DNA of 64,000 nucleotides from Planctomycetota bacterium (GCA_031254915.1 JAIRTL010000092.1:1-64000); one strand, 5' to 3'. Positions 35,665-44,859 are shown, counted from the stretch's first letter. The notes: generated from the letters alone by a model not told the origin. A program made the numbers and translations.

Positions 35665-36552
35665 CTACTTTCGGAAAAAACGTTGCGAACGCGGCGTGAG
35701 GAAGCGTCCGGAATCGGTCATGCCGAGCACCACCTTGGCGAGAAGATCGATGCCGCCCTCCCAAAGGGGCGGAAGCACCATGTCGACGTGTTCCACCAGG
35801 CGCCTGTCTCCGGACTCGAAGGTGATGGCGAAACCGGCGACCCGGAGCATGGGGAGGTCGTTGAGGCCGTCGCCCACCGCGACGCAGTCCTCCATGGGGA
35901 TGTCGGCCCAACGCGCGAGCTGGAAAAGGCCTTCGGCCTTGTCGGCGTCGGGGGGGAGGATCTCGATGAAGCGGCTGTTGCTTTCGGTGAGGTTGACCTT
36001 GTCGCCGAGCGCGTCGGCGAAAAGCCTGGTGATGCGTTCGTTGTCCTCGGTCTTGACGATGCAGAGGATCTTCGTCGGCAGGTCCATGGCGAGAATGTCG
36101 TCGAGGCTGTTTGCGAGGACGACGGGCGAGAACTGGGTCGAATACCAACCGCGGTCAGGGGTGTCGGAGACGGAATAGACCGTATTGTCGACGTAGTAGT
36201 TGACGTAGAGGCCGTGTTCCTTTTCGAGACTCGCCACGGCGCGCCTGACGTCGTCGGAGAGCTGCGCATGGAAGATCGGCGGCCGGCCGGGGAAACCGAC
36301 ATGGGCGCCGTTGCAGGTCGCCATAGGGGTGTCGAGACCGAATTTGCGCCAGAAAACCTCGCAACTCGGCTGCAGCCTGCCGGTGATGAGAAACACCTTC
36401 AGCCCGGAACGGGACATCAATTTGACCGCGTCCGCCACCTCGTCCGTCAGGCGGCCGTCGTAATCGAGCAGCGTGCCGTCGAGGTCGAAGGCGATGGCGC
36501 GCGGACGTATCGGCAACTTGACTCCGGTGACGCTGTATTCCTGGTTGTCCAT
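35665..36552 (-). CDS. HAD-superfamily (Cof-type) phosphatase
   Basis: 295 aa. Motif I F-D-L-D-G-T (Asp23, Asp25), motif II I-T-G-R, a Lys in motif III, and motif IV G-D-G-L-N-D-L-P-M-L, with a C2B cap. This fits sugar-phosphate or nucleotide phosphatases of the Cof/YbjI group. The ATG at 36552 is preferred because GGAG lies 6 bp upstream; the ATG four codons earlier has no site. It ends 7 bp before lepB, so the two may be cotranscribed. Substrate unknown. Confidence 0.85.
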   Translation of the reverse strand: MDNQEYSVTGVKLPIRPRAIAFDLDGTLLDYDGRLTDEVADAVKLMSRSGLKVFLITGRLQPSCEVFWRKFGLDTPMATCNGAHVGFPGRPPIFHAQLSDDVRRAVASLEKEHGLYVNYYVDNTVYSVSDTPDRGWYSTQFSPVVLANSLDDILAMDLPTKILCIVKTEDNERITRLFADALGDKVNLTESNSRFIEILPPDADKAEGLFQLARWADIPMEDCVAVGDGLNDLPMLRVAGFAITFESGDRRLVEHVDMVLPPLWEGGIDLLAKVVLGMTDSGRFLTPRSQRFFRK

Positions 36553-36612
36553 GCGTTGCTCCATGCGGTGTCGGTCGTCGGCTACGGCATTCGGGGCCCG
36601 CCTTTACGAAAC

Positions 36613-36639
36613 AACCTCCTCCACGAACAGGAGGAGGTT
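36613..36639 (-). terminator. Hairpin after the 35-aa basic protein gene
   Basis: Perfect 10-bp stem AACCTCCTCC / GGAGGAGGTT with a 7-nt loop. On the minus strand it is followed by GTTTCG, a weak T run. It separates the small gene from the HAD gene. Confidence 0.5.
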
Positions 36640-36666
36640 GGGCATGATCCGGCGACGCCGACCCGG

Positions 36667-36774
36667 TTATTTGCGGGCGGTGGTCTTTTCGGCCGGCAAA
36701 CTGCCCTTGCGGAGCTTGCGGACCTTGTGCTTGCCGCGATGGATGGCGCTGGGCTTGGCTCTGGAGCGTGCCAT
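36667..36774 (-). CDS. 35-residue Lys/Arg-rich small basic protein
   Basis: 35 aa, starting M-A-R-S-R-A-K-P-S-A and ending T-A-R-K, with about 40% Lys+Arg+His and no acidic residue except one Glu. The ATG has AAGGA 9 bp upstream. It sits alone between a strong sigma70-type promoter (36878-36850) and a perfect hairpin (36613-36639), the layout of an abundant, independently transcribed small gene. Composition suggests a nucleic acid- or ribosome-associated peptide, comparable in kind to small basic ribosomal proteins, but no family match is claimed. The transcript could also act as an RNA. Confidence 0.55.
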   Translation of the reverse strand: MARSRAKPSAIHRGKHKVRKLRKGSLPAEKTTARK

Positions 36775-36849
36775 AGTGGGAATCCTTCAATTCCGGAGAC
36801 GATAAAACAGAATCCGGCCCCAATACCCCGGGACCGGCCACATGCCCAC

Positions 36850-36878
36850 AGGATAGCCCGGACCGATATCGATGTCAA
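36850..36878 (-). promoter_or_regulatory. Sigma70-type promoter of the 35-aa gene
   Basis: Minus strand TTGACA (36878-36873), 17-bp spacer, TATCCT (36855-36850). The expected leader to the ATG at 36774 is about 70 nt. Confidence 0.75.
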
Positions 36879-36914
36879 GAATTTCCCGCGGAAGCGCCCC
36901 GACCCGCGCTTCCG

Positions 36915-38762
36915 TCATCCGGTCGTGATGTTGTACTTCCGCATTTTATTATACAGCGTCTTGCGCGACACCCCGAGGATCTTCGCGGCCTGTTCGCGCC
37001 GCCAGCCGCAACTCGCCAGGGCGGAAAGAATTTTTTCGCGCTCGTCGAGATCGGGCATGGCGGTTTTCGCTTCGCTCGACGGGAGAAAGCGGCCGCTTTC
37101 GCGCGGGGAAGGGCCGGGCGCGCGCGCGCCGGCCGCGTCCTGGATCGCCAGCGGCAGATGCTTGAGCCGGATGAGGAAGTCGGAGCAGAGGACGGAGGCG
37201 CTTTCGAGCGCGTGTTCGAGTTCGCGGACGTTGCCCGGCCAGGAATACCGTTGCAGCGCGTCGAGCGCCTCGGCCGCGACGCGACAGGGCGGCTGTTCGA
37301 ACTTGGCCGCGATCCGGCGGAGAAAAAACGTGATAAGCAGCGGGATGTCGGACATATGGTCGCGCAGGGCCGGCGTCCTGATCGAAACGACGTTCAGGCG
37401 GTAATACAGGTCTTCGCGGAATTTTCCCCTGAGAACGCTTTCCTGAAGGTCGACGTTGGTCGCCGCGATGAGCCTGAAGTCGAGCTTCACTACCCGGTCG
37501 GACCCGACGCGCGTCAGTTCGCGCTGCTGGATGACGCGCAGCAGCTTCGCCTGCGTTCCCATGGACAGCTCGCCGATCTCGTCGAGAAAAATCGTCCCTT
37601 TGTCGGCGAGCTGGAACAGGCCGATCCTGTCCTCCATCGCGCCCGTGAACGCGCCTTTCGTGTGCCCGAACAATTCGCTTTCGAGCAATGCCTCCGGGAT
37701 GGCGGCGCAATTGACCTTGATGAAAGGCTGGTTGCGCCGGGCGCTGTTGTAGTGGATCGCCTTGACGACGAGCTCCTTGCCGGTGCCGCTTTCGCCGGTG
37801 ATGAGCACGTTCACGTCCTTGTCCGCGACCTTGCTCACCACTTCGTACAGGTCCTGCATGACGCTGCTCTGGCCGACGATTTCGTCGAAGCCCTTCTTGC
37901 GTTGGAGTTCGCGGCGGAGTTCCTTGTTTTCGTGGCTGAGGTGGATGAGCTTCTTGTACTGCCCGGCGATCTCCTCCATGGCCGCGGCGGAGGGCAGGCG
38001 CTCGAACACGGAGCCCCCCATATAGCCGTCGGCGCCTGTTTCCTGCATGACCTTGTCGAGATTCTCCGGCGTCGAAATGGGACCGGCGACGTAGAACATG
38101 CGAAACAGCCCCGGCCGCCCCTTTTCGGCGGCGCGGAACATTCGATTGAAGGAGAAGGCGGCGTCCTCGGGGGTGGTGCAGCCGAAGGCGGTCGTGTCCG
38201 AGCCGACCGGCAGATTGAGGTTGGCGCACACCGCGTCGACGCCGGCCTGGGCCATCATCCCGGCCTCCTCCTCGGAGTAGACGAAGGCGAAGGTGAACAG
38301 GCCGAGCCTGGCCGCCTCAGCGAGGAATTCGACCTCCTTTTCATAGGAAAAGCCGGCTTTTTCGAGCGCCTGGCGGATCGGTCCGTCGTAAAAGCCGATC
38401 GAGGGGTAGTTGTTGACGCCGTGGAAGCCGGCGTCGCGCGCCTTTTCCAATAGCGCGCGCCAATCGTGGGTGGGGTCGGTCGGGCAAAAGCCGATGATGA
38501 CCGGCTTGTCGCCGGCGCGGGTGAGGATCTCCCGCCGCGCCGGTTCGAAAATCATGTCGTTGGCGTTCCCCATGGGAAGAAAAGACCCCAGGGAGGATAC
38601 GCCGGCGGTGCGGAAGCGCCCGCCCGTCGCGATGAGGAGAAAATCCGCGCCCCCGGCGAGCAGATGGTGGCTGGCCATGCCGGAGCCGACGGCGGCGCCG
38701 GTGAGTTTGTCGCCGGCGTTGAGGCGTTCCTGAAACAACATTCTGACCTGCTCGGATTTCAT
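36915..38762 (-). CDS. TIM-barrel sensor fused to sigma54-dependent activator
   Basis: 615 aa. Residues ~1-270 are a TIM-barrel of the PEP-hydrolase-like (TIM-br_sig_trns) family, with [10 protein letters not shown], the N-N-Y-P-S-I-G segment and V-A-G-P-I. A short coiled linker (270-290) leads to the sigma54 AAA+ domain: Walker A G-E-S-G-T-G-K-E (323-330), G-A-F-T-G-A (370-375), Walker B F-L-D-E-I. A Fis-type helix-turn-helix ends the protein ([12 protein letters not shown]). The barrel probably senses a small metabolite. The target genes are unknown; no -24/-12 promoter was clearly seen nearby. Start ATG 38762 fits the barrel N-terminus. Confidence 0.92.
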   Translation of the reverse strand: MKSEQVRMLFQERLNAGDKLTGAAVGSGMASHHLLAGGADFLLIATGGRFRTAGVSSLGSFLPMGNANDMIFEPARREILTRAGDKPVIIGFCPTDPTHDWRALLEKARDAGFHGVNNYPSIGFYDGPIRQALEKAGFSYEKEVEFLAEAARLGLFTFAFVYSEEEAGMMAQAGVDAVCANLNLPVGSDTTAFGCTTPEDAAFSFNRMFRAAEKGRPGLFRMFYVAGPISTPENLDKVMQETGADGYMGGSVFERLPSAAAMEEIAGQYKKLIHLSHENKELRRELQRKKGFDEIVGQSSVMQDLYEVVSKVADKDVNVLITGESGTGKELVVKAIHYNSARRNQPFIKVNCAAIPEALLESELFGHTKGAFTGAMEDRIGLFQLADKGTIFLDEIGELSMGTQAKLLRVIQQRELTRVGSDRVVKLDFRLIAATNVDLQESVLRGKFREDLYYRLNVVSIRTPALRDHMSDIPLLITFFLRRIAAKFEQPPCRVAAEALDALQRYSWPGNVRELEHALESASVLCSDFLIRLKHLPLAIQDAAGARAPGPSPRESGRFLPSSEAKTAMPDLDEREKILSALASCGWRREQAAKILGVSRKTLYNKMRKYNITTG

Positions 38763-38823
38763 CCTGGCGTTTCTCCCGGGAATGCGTCGCGCAGCGGCGG
38801 GCGCCCCGCGGCGCGTTTTGCCA

Positions 38824-38851
38824 AGTATACCGCGAGTATCGGGGAGTGCAA
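38824..38851 (-). promoter_or_regulatory. Promoter of the TIM-barrel/sigma54 activator
   Basis: Minus strand TTGCAC (38851-38846), 16-bp spacer, TATACT (38829-38824), about 60 nt before the ATG. Confidence 0.65.
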
Positions 38852-39106
38852 GCCGCGTCGTTCGCGGGAGAAACGGGGAAGGGGGATCAACCGGCGGAAA
38901 CGGTGGCGTCTTGTCATATGATGGGTAATGGCGAAGAGTGTAAAAGTGGACGTTCGGCGATAATCGAACACACCGCAATTTATGATTATCCATGTATTGT
39001 CAATCGGTTATGGCGATGATGGCGGAAAACGGCCGTGTGCTGTGCGTGCCGCAAGACGAATCGTATCGACATTTTCATGCGTCTTCCCGCGTTCCGATGA
39101 ATATTC

Positions 39107-39135
39107 TTGACAATCCCCGGCTTCGGGAGCATAGT
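39107..39135 (+). promoter_or_regulatory. Promoter of the XRE-cupin gene
   Basis: TTGACA (39107-39112), 17-bp spacer, CATAGT (39130-39135). The leader to ATG 39301 is about 160 nt. Confidence 0.6.
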
Positions 39136-39300
39136 AATACCGTTGCCCCGCCGCGCCGGTTTCCCGACCGCGCGACGATTTTTCGCGGCTTTCAGAACAG
39201 CCGGATTCAAACTGCCCACGGTCGGCGGTTCCGCCGCCCGCATGGCTGTTTTTGTCATAGGGAAGGACGGCTCGCCGTTCCTTCTCCGGGAGGACGCGCA

Positions 39301-39855
39301 ATGCGGGAAAACGCCAGGGACATCGCCCAACGCATCAAGGGGCTCAGGGAGGACATGGGGATATCGGCGGCGGAAATGGCCGGGCACGTTCGGATCAGCC
39401 CCGAACAGTACGCCCGCTACGAATCCGCCGCCGAGGATATTCCGGCATCGGAACTGTCGGAGGTCGCGACCCGCCTCAATGTGGACCTCGGGCTCCTGCT
39501 CACCGGCGACACCCCGAAGATGAGCCTTTTCGCCGTCACCCGCGCCGGCACCGGCCCAGGCGTCGAACGCCGCAAGGGGTACAGGTACGAGAACCTCGCC
39601 GCCCCGTTCAAGGGCGCGAAGTTCGAGCCGTTCGTCGTCTCCCTGCCGGAGGCGGCTCCGGACGCCCCGATTCCGCAGAACGCGCACCCCGGACAGGAGT
39701 TCAACTACATGCTCCAGGGCCGCATGCTTCTCAAGATCCGGGAAAACGAGTTCGAACTCGGCCCCGGCGATTCGGTCATCTTCGACGCGTCGAAGCCCCA
39801 CGGCATGAAGGCCGTGTCCGGCCCCGTCAAGTTCCTGGCGATTATTACCGTCTGA
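39301..39855 (+). CDS. XRE-family HTH regulator with C-terminal cupin
   Basis: 184 aa. N-terminal HTH_3 (about 7-65: I-K-G-L-R-E-D-M-G-I-S-A-A-E-M-A) and a C-terminal cupin_2 barrel (about 115-184) with H-P-G-Q-E-F-N-Y-M-L and G-D-S-V-I-F-D-A-S-K-P-H-G. It is the SutR/PuuR-like layout, in which the cupin binds a small effector. It stands 136 bp ahead of the acyl-CoA synthetase in the same direction, so it probably controls the synthetase/oxidoreductase/aminotransferase cluster. Start ATG at 39301. Confidence 0.9.
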   Translation: MRENARDIAQRIKGLREDMGISAAEMAGHVRISPEQYARYESAAEDIPASELSEVATRLNVDLGLLLTGDTPKMSLFAVTRAGTGPGVERRKGYRYENLAAPFKGAKFEPFVVSLPEAAPDAPIPQNAHPGQEFNYMLQGRMLLKIRENEFELGPGDSVIFDASKPHGMKAVSGPVKFLAIITV

Positions 39856-39991
39856 TGCCGATTTCGACAAGCGGACGCTTCCGGCCGCTTGTCGAAGCGG
39901 TCGGTTTTTTTGCGCACAGCGCCGGAAAGGGAACGCCGCCGGCGCTTCCGCTTCGCGCCGAACGATTTTCGCCTTGTGCAAGGATGCAACC

Positions 39992-41722
39992 ATGTCTCTT
40001 CTCGAACGCTACTGTCCGCGCGTGGATTTCGCCTCCGCCGAGGATTTTCTGGAAAACTTCAGGCTGAACATCCCCGAGGACTTCAACTTCGCCCACGACG
40101 TCGTGGACTGGTACGCCGAACACGAACCGGAACGCATCGCGCTCGTCTGGTGCGACGACGGCGGCGACGAGTTGATCCTCAACTTCCGCGAGCTGCGCCG
40201 CCGCGCCGACCAGACCGCCAACTTCTTCAAGAGCAGGGGCGTGAGGAAGGGCGACGCGGTCATGCTCTGCCTCAAGGGGCGGTGGCATTTCTGGACCTGC
40301 CTGGTCGCCCTGCACAAGCTCGGCGCCATCGCCGTTCCCGCCACCCACATGATGCAGACGAAGAACGTCGTCTACCGTCTCGAGCGGTTGCGCTTCAAGA
40401 TGATCCTCGCCGCGCACGAGGCGACGCTTATGCAAAACATCAGGGCGGCGATCGAGGAGACCGGCCAGGACGTCTTCACCGCCTCGGTTGACGGCGCCAT
40501 CGACGGCTGGGACGACTTCAACGCCCTCGCGGCGGAAATGCCCGACCGCTTCGAACGTCCCGCCAAGGGAAGCCCGGAGGCGACCACGCTGCGCGAATTC
40601 ATCCTTCTCTATTTCACCTCCGGCACCACCGGCTTCGCGAAGATGATCCAGTTCGACCACGCCTATCCCCTGGCGCACATCGCCACCGCCGCGTTCTGGC
40701 AGGAATGCTTTGACGGCGGCCTGCACTACACCGTCGCCGACACCGGGTGGGCGAAATGCGCGTGGGGCAAGATCTACGGCCAGTGGCTGTGCGGCGCCGC
40801 CGTGTTCGCCTACGATTACGACACCTTCAACGCCGCCGAGATGTGCCGGAAAATCGCGCATTACAGGGTGACCACCTTCTGCGCGCCGCCGACCATCTAC
40901 CGCATGATGATCAGGGAGGACCTGACAGGGATCGATTTTTCGAATCTGCGTCACACGGTCATCGCCGGCGAGCCGCTGAACCCCGAAGTCTACCGCCGCT
41001 GGCTCGAAAAGACCGGCCACCGACTCTTCGAGGCCTACGGCCAGACCGAGAGCGTCGTCTCCGTCGCCACCACGCGCTGGATGGATCCGAAGCCGGGGTC
41101 GATGGGCAGGCCGATGCCGATCTACGAAGTCGGGCTCATGAGCACGGACGGCGAGGATCGCCTCTGCGAACGCGGCGAGACGGGCGAGATCGTCATCAAG
41201 GCCGATCCCCTCAACCCGCCTCCCGGGCTGTTCCGCGGCTACCGCGACGATCCGGCGCTCACGGAAAGGGCGTGGCACGACGGTTGGTATCACACAGGCG
41301 ACCTCGCCTGGATGGACGAGGACGGCTACCTGTGGTTCGTGAGCCGCGCCGACGACATGATCAAGTCGAGCGGTTACCTGATCGGCTCCTTCGAGGTCGA
41401 AAGCGCGGTGATGCAGCACCCGTCCGTCCTCGAATGCGCCATCACCGGCGTCCCCGACCCGATCCGCGGCCAGGTCGTGAAGGCCACGGTCGTCCTCGCC
41501 AAGGATTACCGCCCGCCGGAGGGATCGGCCGCCGCCGTCGAGGCGCACCACAAGAAGCTTATGAAAGAACTGCAGGATCACGTCAAATCCGTGACCGAAC
41601 CGTACAAGTATCCCAGGGTGGTCGAGTTTGTGGATGTGCTCCCGAAAACCATCAGCGGCAAGATCCGCCGGGTGGAAATCCGTCAGGAAGACAACCTCAA
41701 GGTCGCTCGGGAACAGGAATGA
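39992..41722 (+). CDS. AMP-forming acyl-CoA synthetase (medium/branched-chain type)
   Basis: 576 aa, ANL superfamily. The P-loop Y-F-T-S-G-T-T-G-F-A-K is near residue 208. Further motifs: the A5-type Y-G-Q-T-E, W-Y-H-T-G-D-L-A-W-M-D-E-D-G-Y, R-A-D-D-M-I-K-S-S-G-Y hinge, and the catalytic Lys in T-I-S-G-K-I-R-R. The layout follows the MACS subfamily (G-W-A-K-x-x-W-G). It makes an acyl-CoA from an acid, ATP and CoA. Context with a ferredoxin 2-oxoacid oxidoreductase and BCAA aminotransferase points to isobutyrate, isovalerate or similar acids. ATG 39992 has AAGGATG upstream. Confidence 0.9.
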   Translation: MSLLERYCPRVDFASAEDFLENFRLNIPEDFNFAHDVVDWYAEHEPERIALVWCDDGGDELILNFRELRRRADQTANFFKSRGVRKGDAVMLCLKGRWHFWTCLVALHKLGAIAVPATHMMQTKNVVYRLERLRFKMILAAHEATLMQNIRAAIEETGQDVFTASVDGAIDGWDDFNALAAEMPDRFERPAKGSPEATTLREFILLYFTSGTTGFAKMIQFDHAYPLAHIATAAFWQECFDGGLHYTVADTGWAKCAWGKIYGQWLCGAAVFAYDYDTFNAAEMCRKIAHYRVTTFCAPPTIYRMMIREDLTGIDFSNLRHTVIAGEPLNPEVYRRWLEKTGHRLFEAYGQTESVVSVATTRWMDPKPGSMGRPMPIYEVGLMSTDGEDRLCERGETGEIVIKADPLNPPPGLFRGYRDDPALTERAWHDGWYHTGDLAWMDEDGYLWFVSRADDMIKSSGYLIGSFEVESAVMQHPSVLECAITGVPDPIRGQVVKATVVLAKDYRPPEGSAAAVEAHHKKLMKELQDHVKSVTEPYKYPRVVEFVDVLPKTISGKIRRVEIRQEDNLKVAREQE

Positions 41723-41767
41723 CTCCGTTGAGCGGGAAGGCGCTCAACAAGCGCATGGGAAAAGCAC

Positions 41768-41995
41768 ATGGCGACAATCGAAGCGAAAAAGGCGAAGCGG
41801 GTGGTCAAGATCAGCGCGCTCGAATGCAAGGCTTGCGGCAGGTGCGTGCTGTCGTGTCCGGTGAAATGCCTCGAGATCGGCGACAAGCTCAACGCGAGGG
41901 GATATCGGAACGTGGCGTACAAGGGCGAGGGCTGCGTCGGCTGCGGCAACTGTTTTTACTCGTGCCCCGAACCGCTGGCGATAGAGGTATCGTGA
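41768..41995 (+). CDS. 2[4Fe-4S] ferredoxin, delta subunit of the 2-oxoacid oxidoreductase
   Basis: 75 aa. Two cluster motifs: C20-x2-C23-x2-C26-x3-C30-P and C56-x2-C59-x2-C62-x3-C66-P. Length and spacing match the delta (ferredoxin) subunit of KOR/VOR-type enzymes. The alpha and beta-gamma genes follow, but separated by 321 bp holding repeats R1-A and R2-A instead of the usual short gap. It accepts electrons from the TPP subunit. Confidence 0.92.
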   Translation: MATIEAKKAKRVVKISALECKACGRCVLSCPVKCLEIGDKLNARGYRNVAYKGEGCVGCGNCFYSCPEPLAIEVS

Positions 41996-42015
41996 AAACA
42001 AAGGACTAGCGCATT

Positions 42016-42146
42016 TTATGCCGTTCACGATCCGGAGTCGTGATTCCCCGGACTGCGCGCGGCAAGCAGGGTGTCCGTGAAACGGATGTGGGATGGGGCA
42101 ACCTCCGACCCCCCATTTTCACAATTCCGGGCCGCGCACGGCATAA
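42016..42146 (+). repeat. Dispersed repeat R1, copy A, with terminal inverted repeats
   Basis: The 120-bp core (42018-42137) begins ATGCCGTTCACGATCCGGAG and ends TTCCGGGCCGCGC. Perfect 9-bp inverted ends TTATGCCGT (42016-42024) and ACGGCATAA (42138-42146) surround it, which copies B and C have only in decayed form. No ORF longer than a few dozen codons lies inside. Confidence 0.85.
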
Positions 42147-42160
42147 CCGACTGTTGCGAA

Positions 42161-42238
42161 GACCCCGGCGTTTGGGGATGCGACGGCGCAAGCCGAAATG
42201 CGCAATGGGATGTCCATTCAACTCCGCAAAACGCCCTA
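42161..42238 (+). repeat. Dispersed repeat R2, copy A
   Basis: 78 bp starting GACCCCGGCG. It matches R2-B (46139-46215, opposite strand) at roughly 80% of positions, with identical blocks GGGATGCGA, CGAAATGCGCAA and TGTCCAT. It ends in CAAAACGCCCTA, the complement of the TAGGGCATTTTA-like terminus of R2-B. Confidence 0.75.
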
Positions 42239-42316
42239 TTGTCCGAGAAATCGAAGATGACGCCGCAACGCTCGGGCGTCGTGCGAAATCCAAACATAGA
42301 ATGGAAAAGAACACCC

Positions 42317-43381
42317 ATGGCGACGCAACTCTTGAAAGGCAACCATGCGGTCGTCGTCGGCGCTCTGTACGCCGGTTGCGACTGCTATTTCGGCTATCCG
42401 ATCACGCCCGCGTCGGAGATCCTCCAGGAGGCGTCGGAAAAGTTCCCGCTTCTGGGCAGGCGCTTCGTCCAGGCCGAGTCGGAGGAGGCGGCGGTGAACA
42501 TGCTCTACGGCGCGGCCGCCGCCGGGCGCAGGGCGATGACCGCGTCCTCCGGTCCCGGAATCAGCCTCAAGCAGGAGGGCGTCAGCTATCTCGCCGGCGC
42601 CGAACTCCCCTCCGTCATCGTCGACATCATGCGCGCCGGCCCCGGTCTCGGAAACATCGGCCCGGAGCAGGGCGACTACAACCAGATCGTCAAGGGCGGC
42701 GGCCACGGCAATTACCGCATGATCGTCCTGGCGCCGGCGTCGGTCCAGGAAATGTGCGACTTCACCTACAAAGCCTTCGACCTCGCCGACAAGTACCGCG
42801 GCCCGGTCGTGATTCTCGCCGACGGCGTCCTCGGCCAGATGATCGAGCCGCTCAAGTTCCCCGAAGTCGCGGTCGAGCCGGGACTCGACACGTCCTGGGC
42901 CGTCGCCGGCACGCCGGAGACGAGCGGCAACTTCATCAGTTCGATCGAACTCGATTTCGACCGGCTCGAAAAGCACAACATCAAGCTCCAGGAAAAATAC
43001 GCCTCCATGGCGTCCGAGGCCGACCGGGAGGAGCACCGCGTCGACGACGCCGACGTCATCCTCGTCGCCTACGGCATCGCCAGCCGCATCGCCAAGTCGG
43101 CCGCCGACGCGGCCAGGAACGAGGGAATCAAGGCCGGCCTCGTCAGACTGAAGACGCTGTACCCCTTCCCGGCGGAGCCGCTTCGCGCCCTCGCGGACAA
43201 GGCGGACAAACCCGCCTTTCTCGCCGTCGAGATGAGTAACGGCCAAATGATCGACGACGTCAAGCTGGCGGTCGAATGCCGCCGGCCGGTGCTGCTTTCG
43301 AACCGCATGGGCGGCAACGTCATCACCGGGGAGGAAATCCTCGGCAAGATCAGGGAGGCCGCGAAGCACGCGGGCAAATAA
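42317..43381 (+). CDS. 2-oxoacid:ferredoxin oxidoreductase alpha subunit (KorA/VorB type)
   Basis: 354 aa. The N-terminal pyrimidine-binding domain has [14 protein letters not shown] and [11 protein letters not shown], and the core has [14 protein letters not shown]. The C-terminal domain II ends before a typical K-I-R-E-A. It works with the beta-gamma fusion downstream to decarboxylate a 2-oxoacid with CoA and ferredoxin, or the reverse. The family separates poorly into 2-oxoglutarate and 2-oxoisovalerate enzymes; the neighbouring aminotransferase favours branched-chain substrates. Start ATG 42317, weak ribosome site. Confidence 0.9.
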   Translation: MATQLLKGNHAVVVGALYAGCDCYFGYPITPASEILQEASEKFPLLGRRFVQAESEEAAVNMLYGAAAAGRRAMTASSGPGISLKQEGVSYLAGAELPSVIVDIMRAGPGLGNIGPEQGDYNQIVKGGGHGNYRMIVLAPASVQEMCDFTYKAFDLADKYRGPVVILADGVLGQMIEPLKFPEVAVEPGLDTSWAVAGTPETSGNFISSIELDFDRLEKHNIKLQEKYASMASEADREEHRVDDADVILVAYGIASRIAKSAADAARNEGIKAGLVRLKTLYPFPAEPLRALADKADKPAFLAVEMSNGQMIDDVKLAVECRRPVLLSNRMGGNVITGEEILGKIREAAKHAGK

Positions 43382-43425
43382 CGGAACGAATCCGGCCCAG
43401 CCGGTTCGGAAAAAAGGTGAAAGAC

Positions 43426-44850
43426 ATGTCAGCGACGGCATTGAAACGTCCGGAATCCATCAACGCGGTGTTCACGCGCAAGGGCGGCGCCGCCCCCACC
43501 GCCACGCATTACTGCCCCGGCTGCGGGCACGGCGTCATCCACAAGCTCATCGGCGAGGCGATGGACGGCCTCGCGATCCGCGAGCGCACCATCATGATCA
43601 GCCCGGTCGGCTGCGCGGTGTTCGCCTACTATTATTTCAACTGCGGCAACCTCCAGTGCGCCCACGGCCGCGCGCCGGCGGTCGGCACCGGCCTGTCGCG
43701 GGCGCGGGACAACGCCGTCGTCGTCTCCTACCAGGGCGACGGCGACCTCGCCTCCATCGGCATGAACGAAACGATCCAGGCCGCCAACCGGGGCGAAAAG
43801 CTGGCCGTTTTCTTCGTCAACAACACGGTGTACGGCATGACCGGCGGCCAGATGGCCCCGACCACCATGGCGGGCGAGGTGACGGCGACGTCGCCGCGCG
43901 GCCGCGACACCCGCGAGGCCGGCTATCCCATCCATATGTGCGAACTGGTCAACCAGCTCGAGGCTCCGGTGTTTATCGAGCGCGTCTCGGTGTCCGACAT
44001 CCAGCATGTCAGAAAGGCGCGCACCGCCATCCGCAAGGCGCTCGAAATCCAGCGCGACGGCAAGGGCTACGCCTTCGTGGAAATCCTCTCGAACTGCCCG
44101 ACCAATCTGCGCCAGGACATCAAGGCGTCCACCGACTTCGTCAACAACCTGATGGAAAAGGAGTTCCCGCTCGGCAACTTCCGCGACCGCTCGGCGGAGA
44201 CGGAACCGTTCGCCCGGGCGGAACCGGTTTGGGACAAGACAAGGCTTGACGAAGCCTACGACCTCGCCGGCAACTCCGCCCCGGACGCGCCGGACAACCC
44301 GGCCGACAGGACCATGGGCGTCAAGATCGCCGGCTTCGGCGGGCAGGGGGTTTTGTCCATGGGCGTCGTTCTCGCCATGGCGGCGTGCAAGGCGGGGAAG
44401 CACACCTCCTGGTATCCGTCGTACGGTCCCGAGCAGCGCGGCGGCACCGCGAATTGCTCAGTGATGATTTCCGGCGTCGACGTCGCGAGCCCGGTCGTGC
44501 ATGACGCGGACATCCTCGTCGCCCTGAACCGCCCGTCCCTCGAGAAGTTCAAGGACGCGGTCAAGCCGGGCGGCATCCTCCTGTACGACGAACGAATCGA
44601 AGGCGTCGAGATTCCGGACGGTGTGAAGGCGTACGCGGTGCCGGCGACGAGGCTCGCCGTCGAGGCCGGCTCCGACCGCGCCGCCAACACGGTGATGCTC
44701 GGCGTCCTGCGCGGCCTCGACGCCACCGGCGTCGGCGAAAAGGAGTTCCTCGCCGCGATGGAGGAAAATTTCGCCGGCAAGACGAAGCTGATCGCCGTGA
44801 ATGAAAAGGCGTTCCGGGCCGGCATCGAGTGGCTGGACAACCGGGAGTAG
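43426..44850 (+). CDS. 2-oxoacid:ferredoxin oxidoreductase beta-gamma fusion
   Basis: 474 aa. Residues ~1-290 are the beta (TPP) subunit: [16 protein letters not shown] (Mg-TPP motif) and [13 protein letters not shown] Pro/Asp-rich linker (about 270-296) leads into a complete gamma subunit from Met297 ([25 protein letters not shown]). Many related enzymes encode beta and gamma separately; here they are one frame with no stop. TAA-to-ATG distance from alpha is 44 bp. It forms the catalytic core with the alpha subunit and ferredoxin. Confidence 0.92.
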   Translation: MSATALKRPESINAVFTRKGGAAPTATHYCPGCGHGVIHKLIGEAMDGLAIRERTIMISPVGCAVFAYYYFNCGNLQCAHGRAPAVGTGLSRARDNAVVVSYQGDGDLASIGMNETIQAANRGEKLAVFFVNNTVYGMTGGQMAPTTMAGEVTATSPRGRDTREAGYPIHMCELVNQLEAPVFIERVSVSDIQHVRKARTAIRKALEIQRDGKGYAFVEILSNCPTNLRQDIKASTDFVNNLMEKEFPLGNFRDRSAETEPFARAEPVWDKTRLDEAYDLAGNSAPDAPDNPADRTMGVKIAGFGGQGVLSMGVVLAMAACKAGKHTSWYPSYGPEQRGGTANCSVMISGVDVASPVVHDADILVALNRPSLEKFKDAVKPGGILLYDERIEGVEIPDGVKAYAVPATRLAVEAGSDRAANTVMLGVLRGLDATGVGEKEFLAAMEENFAGKTKLIAVNEKAFRAGIEWLDNRE

Positions 44851-44859
44851 CGCATTTTA
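44848..44859 (+). repeat. Isolated R2-type terminus
   Basis: TAGCGCATTTTA, identical to 42007-42018 and 11 of 12 to the R2-B end at 46139-46150. The first three bases are the stop of the beta-gamma gene. No matching partner end was found before ilvE. Confidence 0.35.

Larger units (their letters stand above)
38763..39300. other. 538-bp divergent regulatory region
   Basis: It contains a minus promoter (38851-38824) for the sigma54 activator and a plus promoter (39107-39135) for the XRE-cupin regulator. Between them is an AT-rich segment (38968-39003) including TTGACA on the minus strand. The segment at 39136-39300 is a long leader without a recognised element. Confidence 0.6.
41996..42316. 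other. Repeat-filled gap inside the oxidoreductase operon
   Basis: This 321-bp gap contains R1-A and R2-A and nothing else recognisable. Its bounds at 42007-42018 (TAGCGCATTTTA) and 42227-42238 (CAAAACGCCCTA) are imperfect inverted copies of each other (about 10 of 12), suggesting one composite insertion of about 232 bp. Confidence 0.6.
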
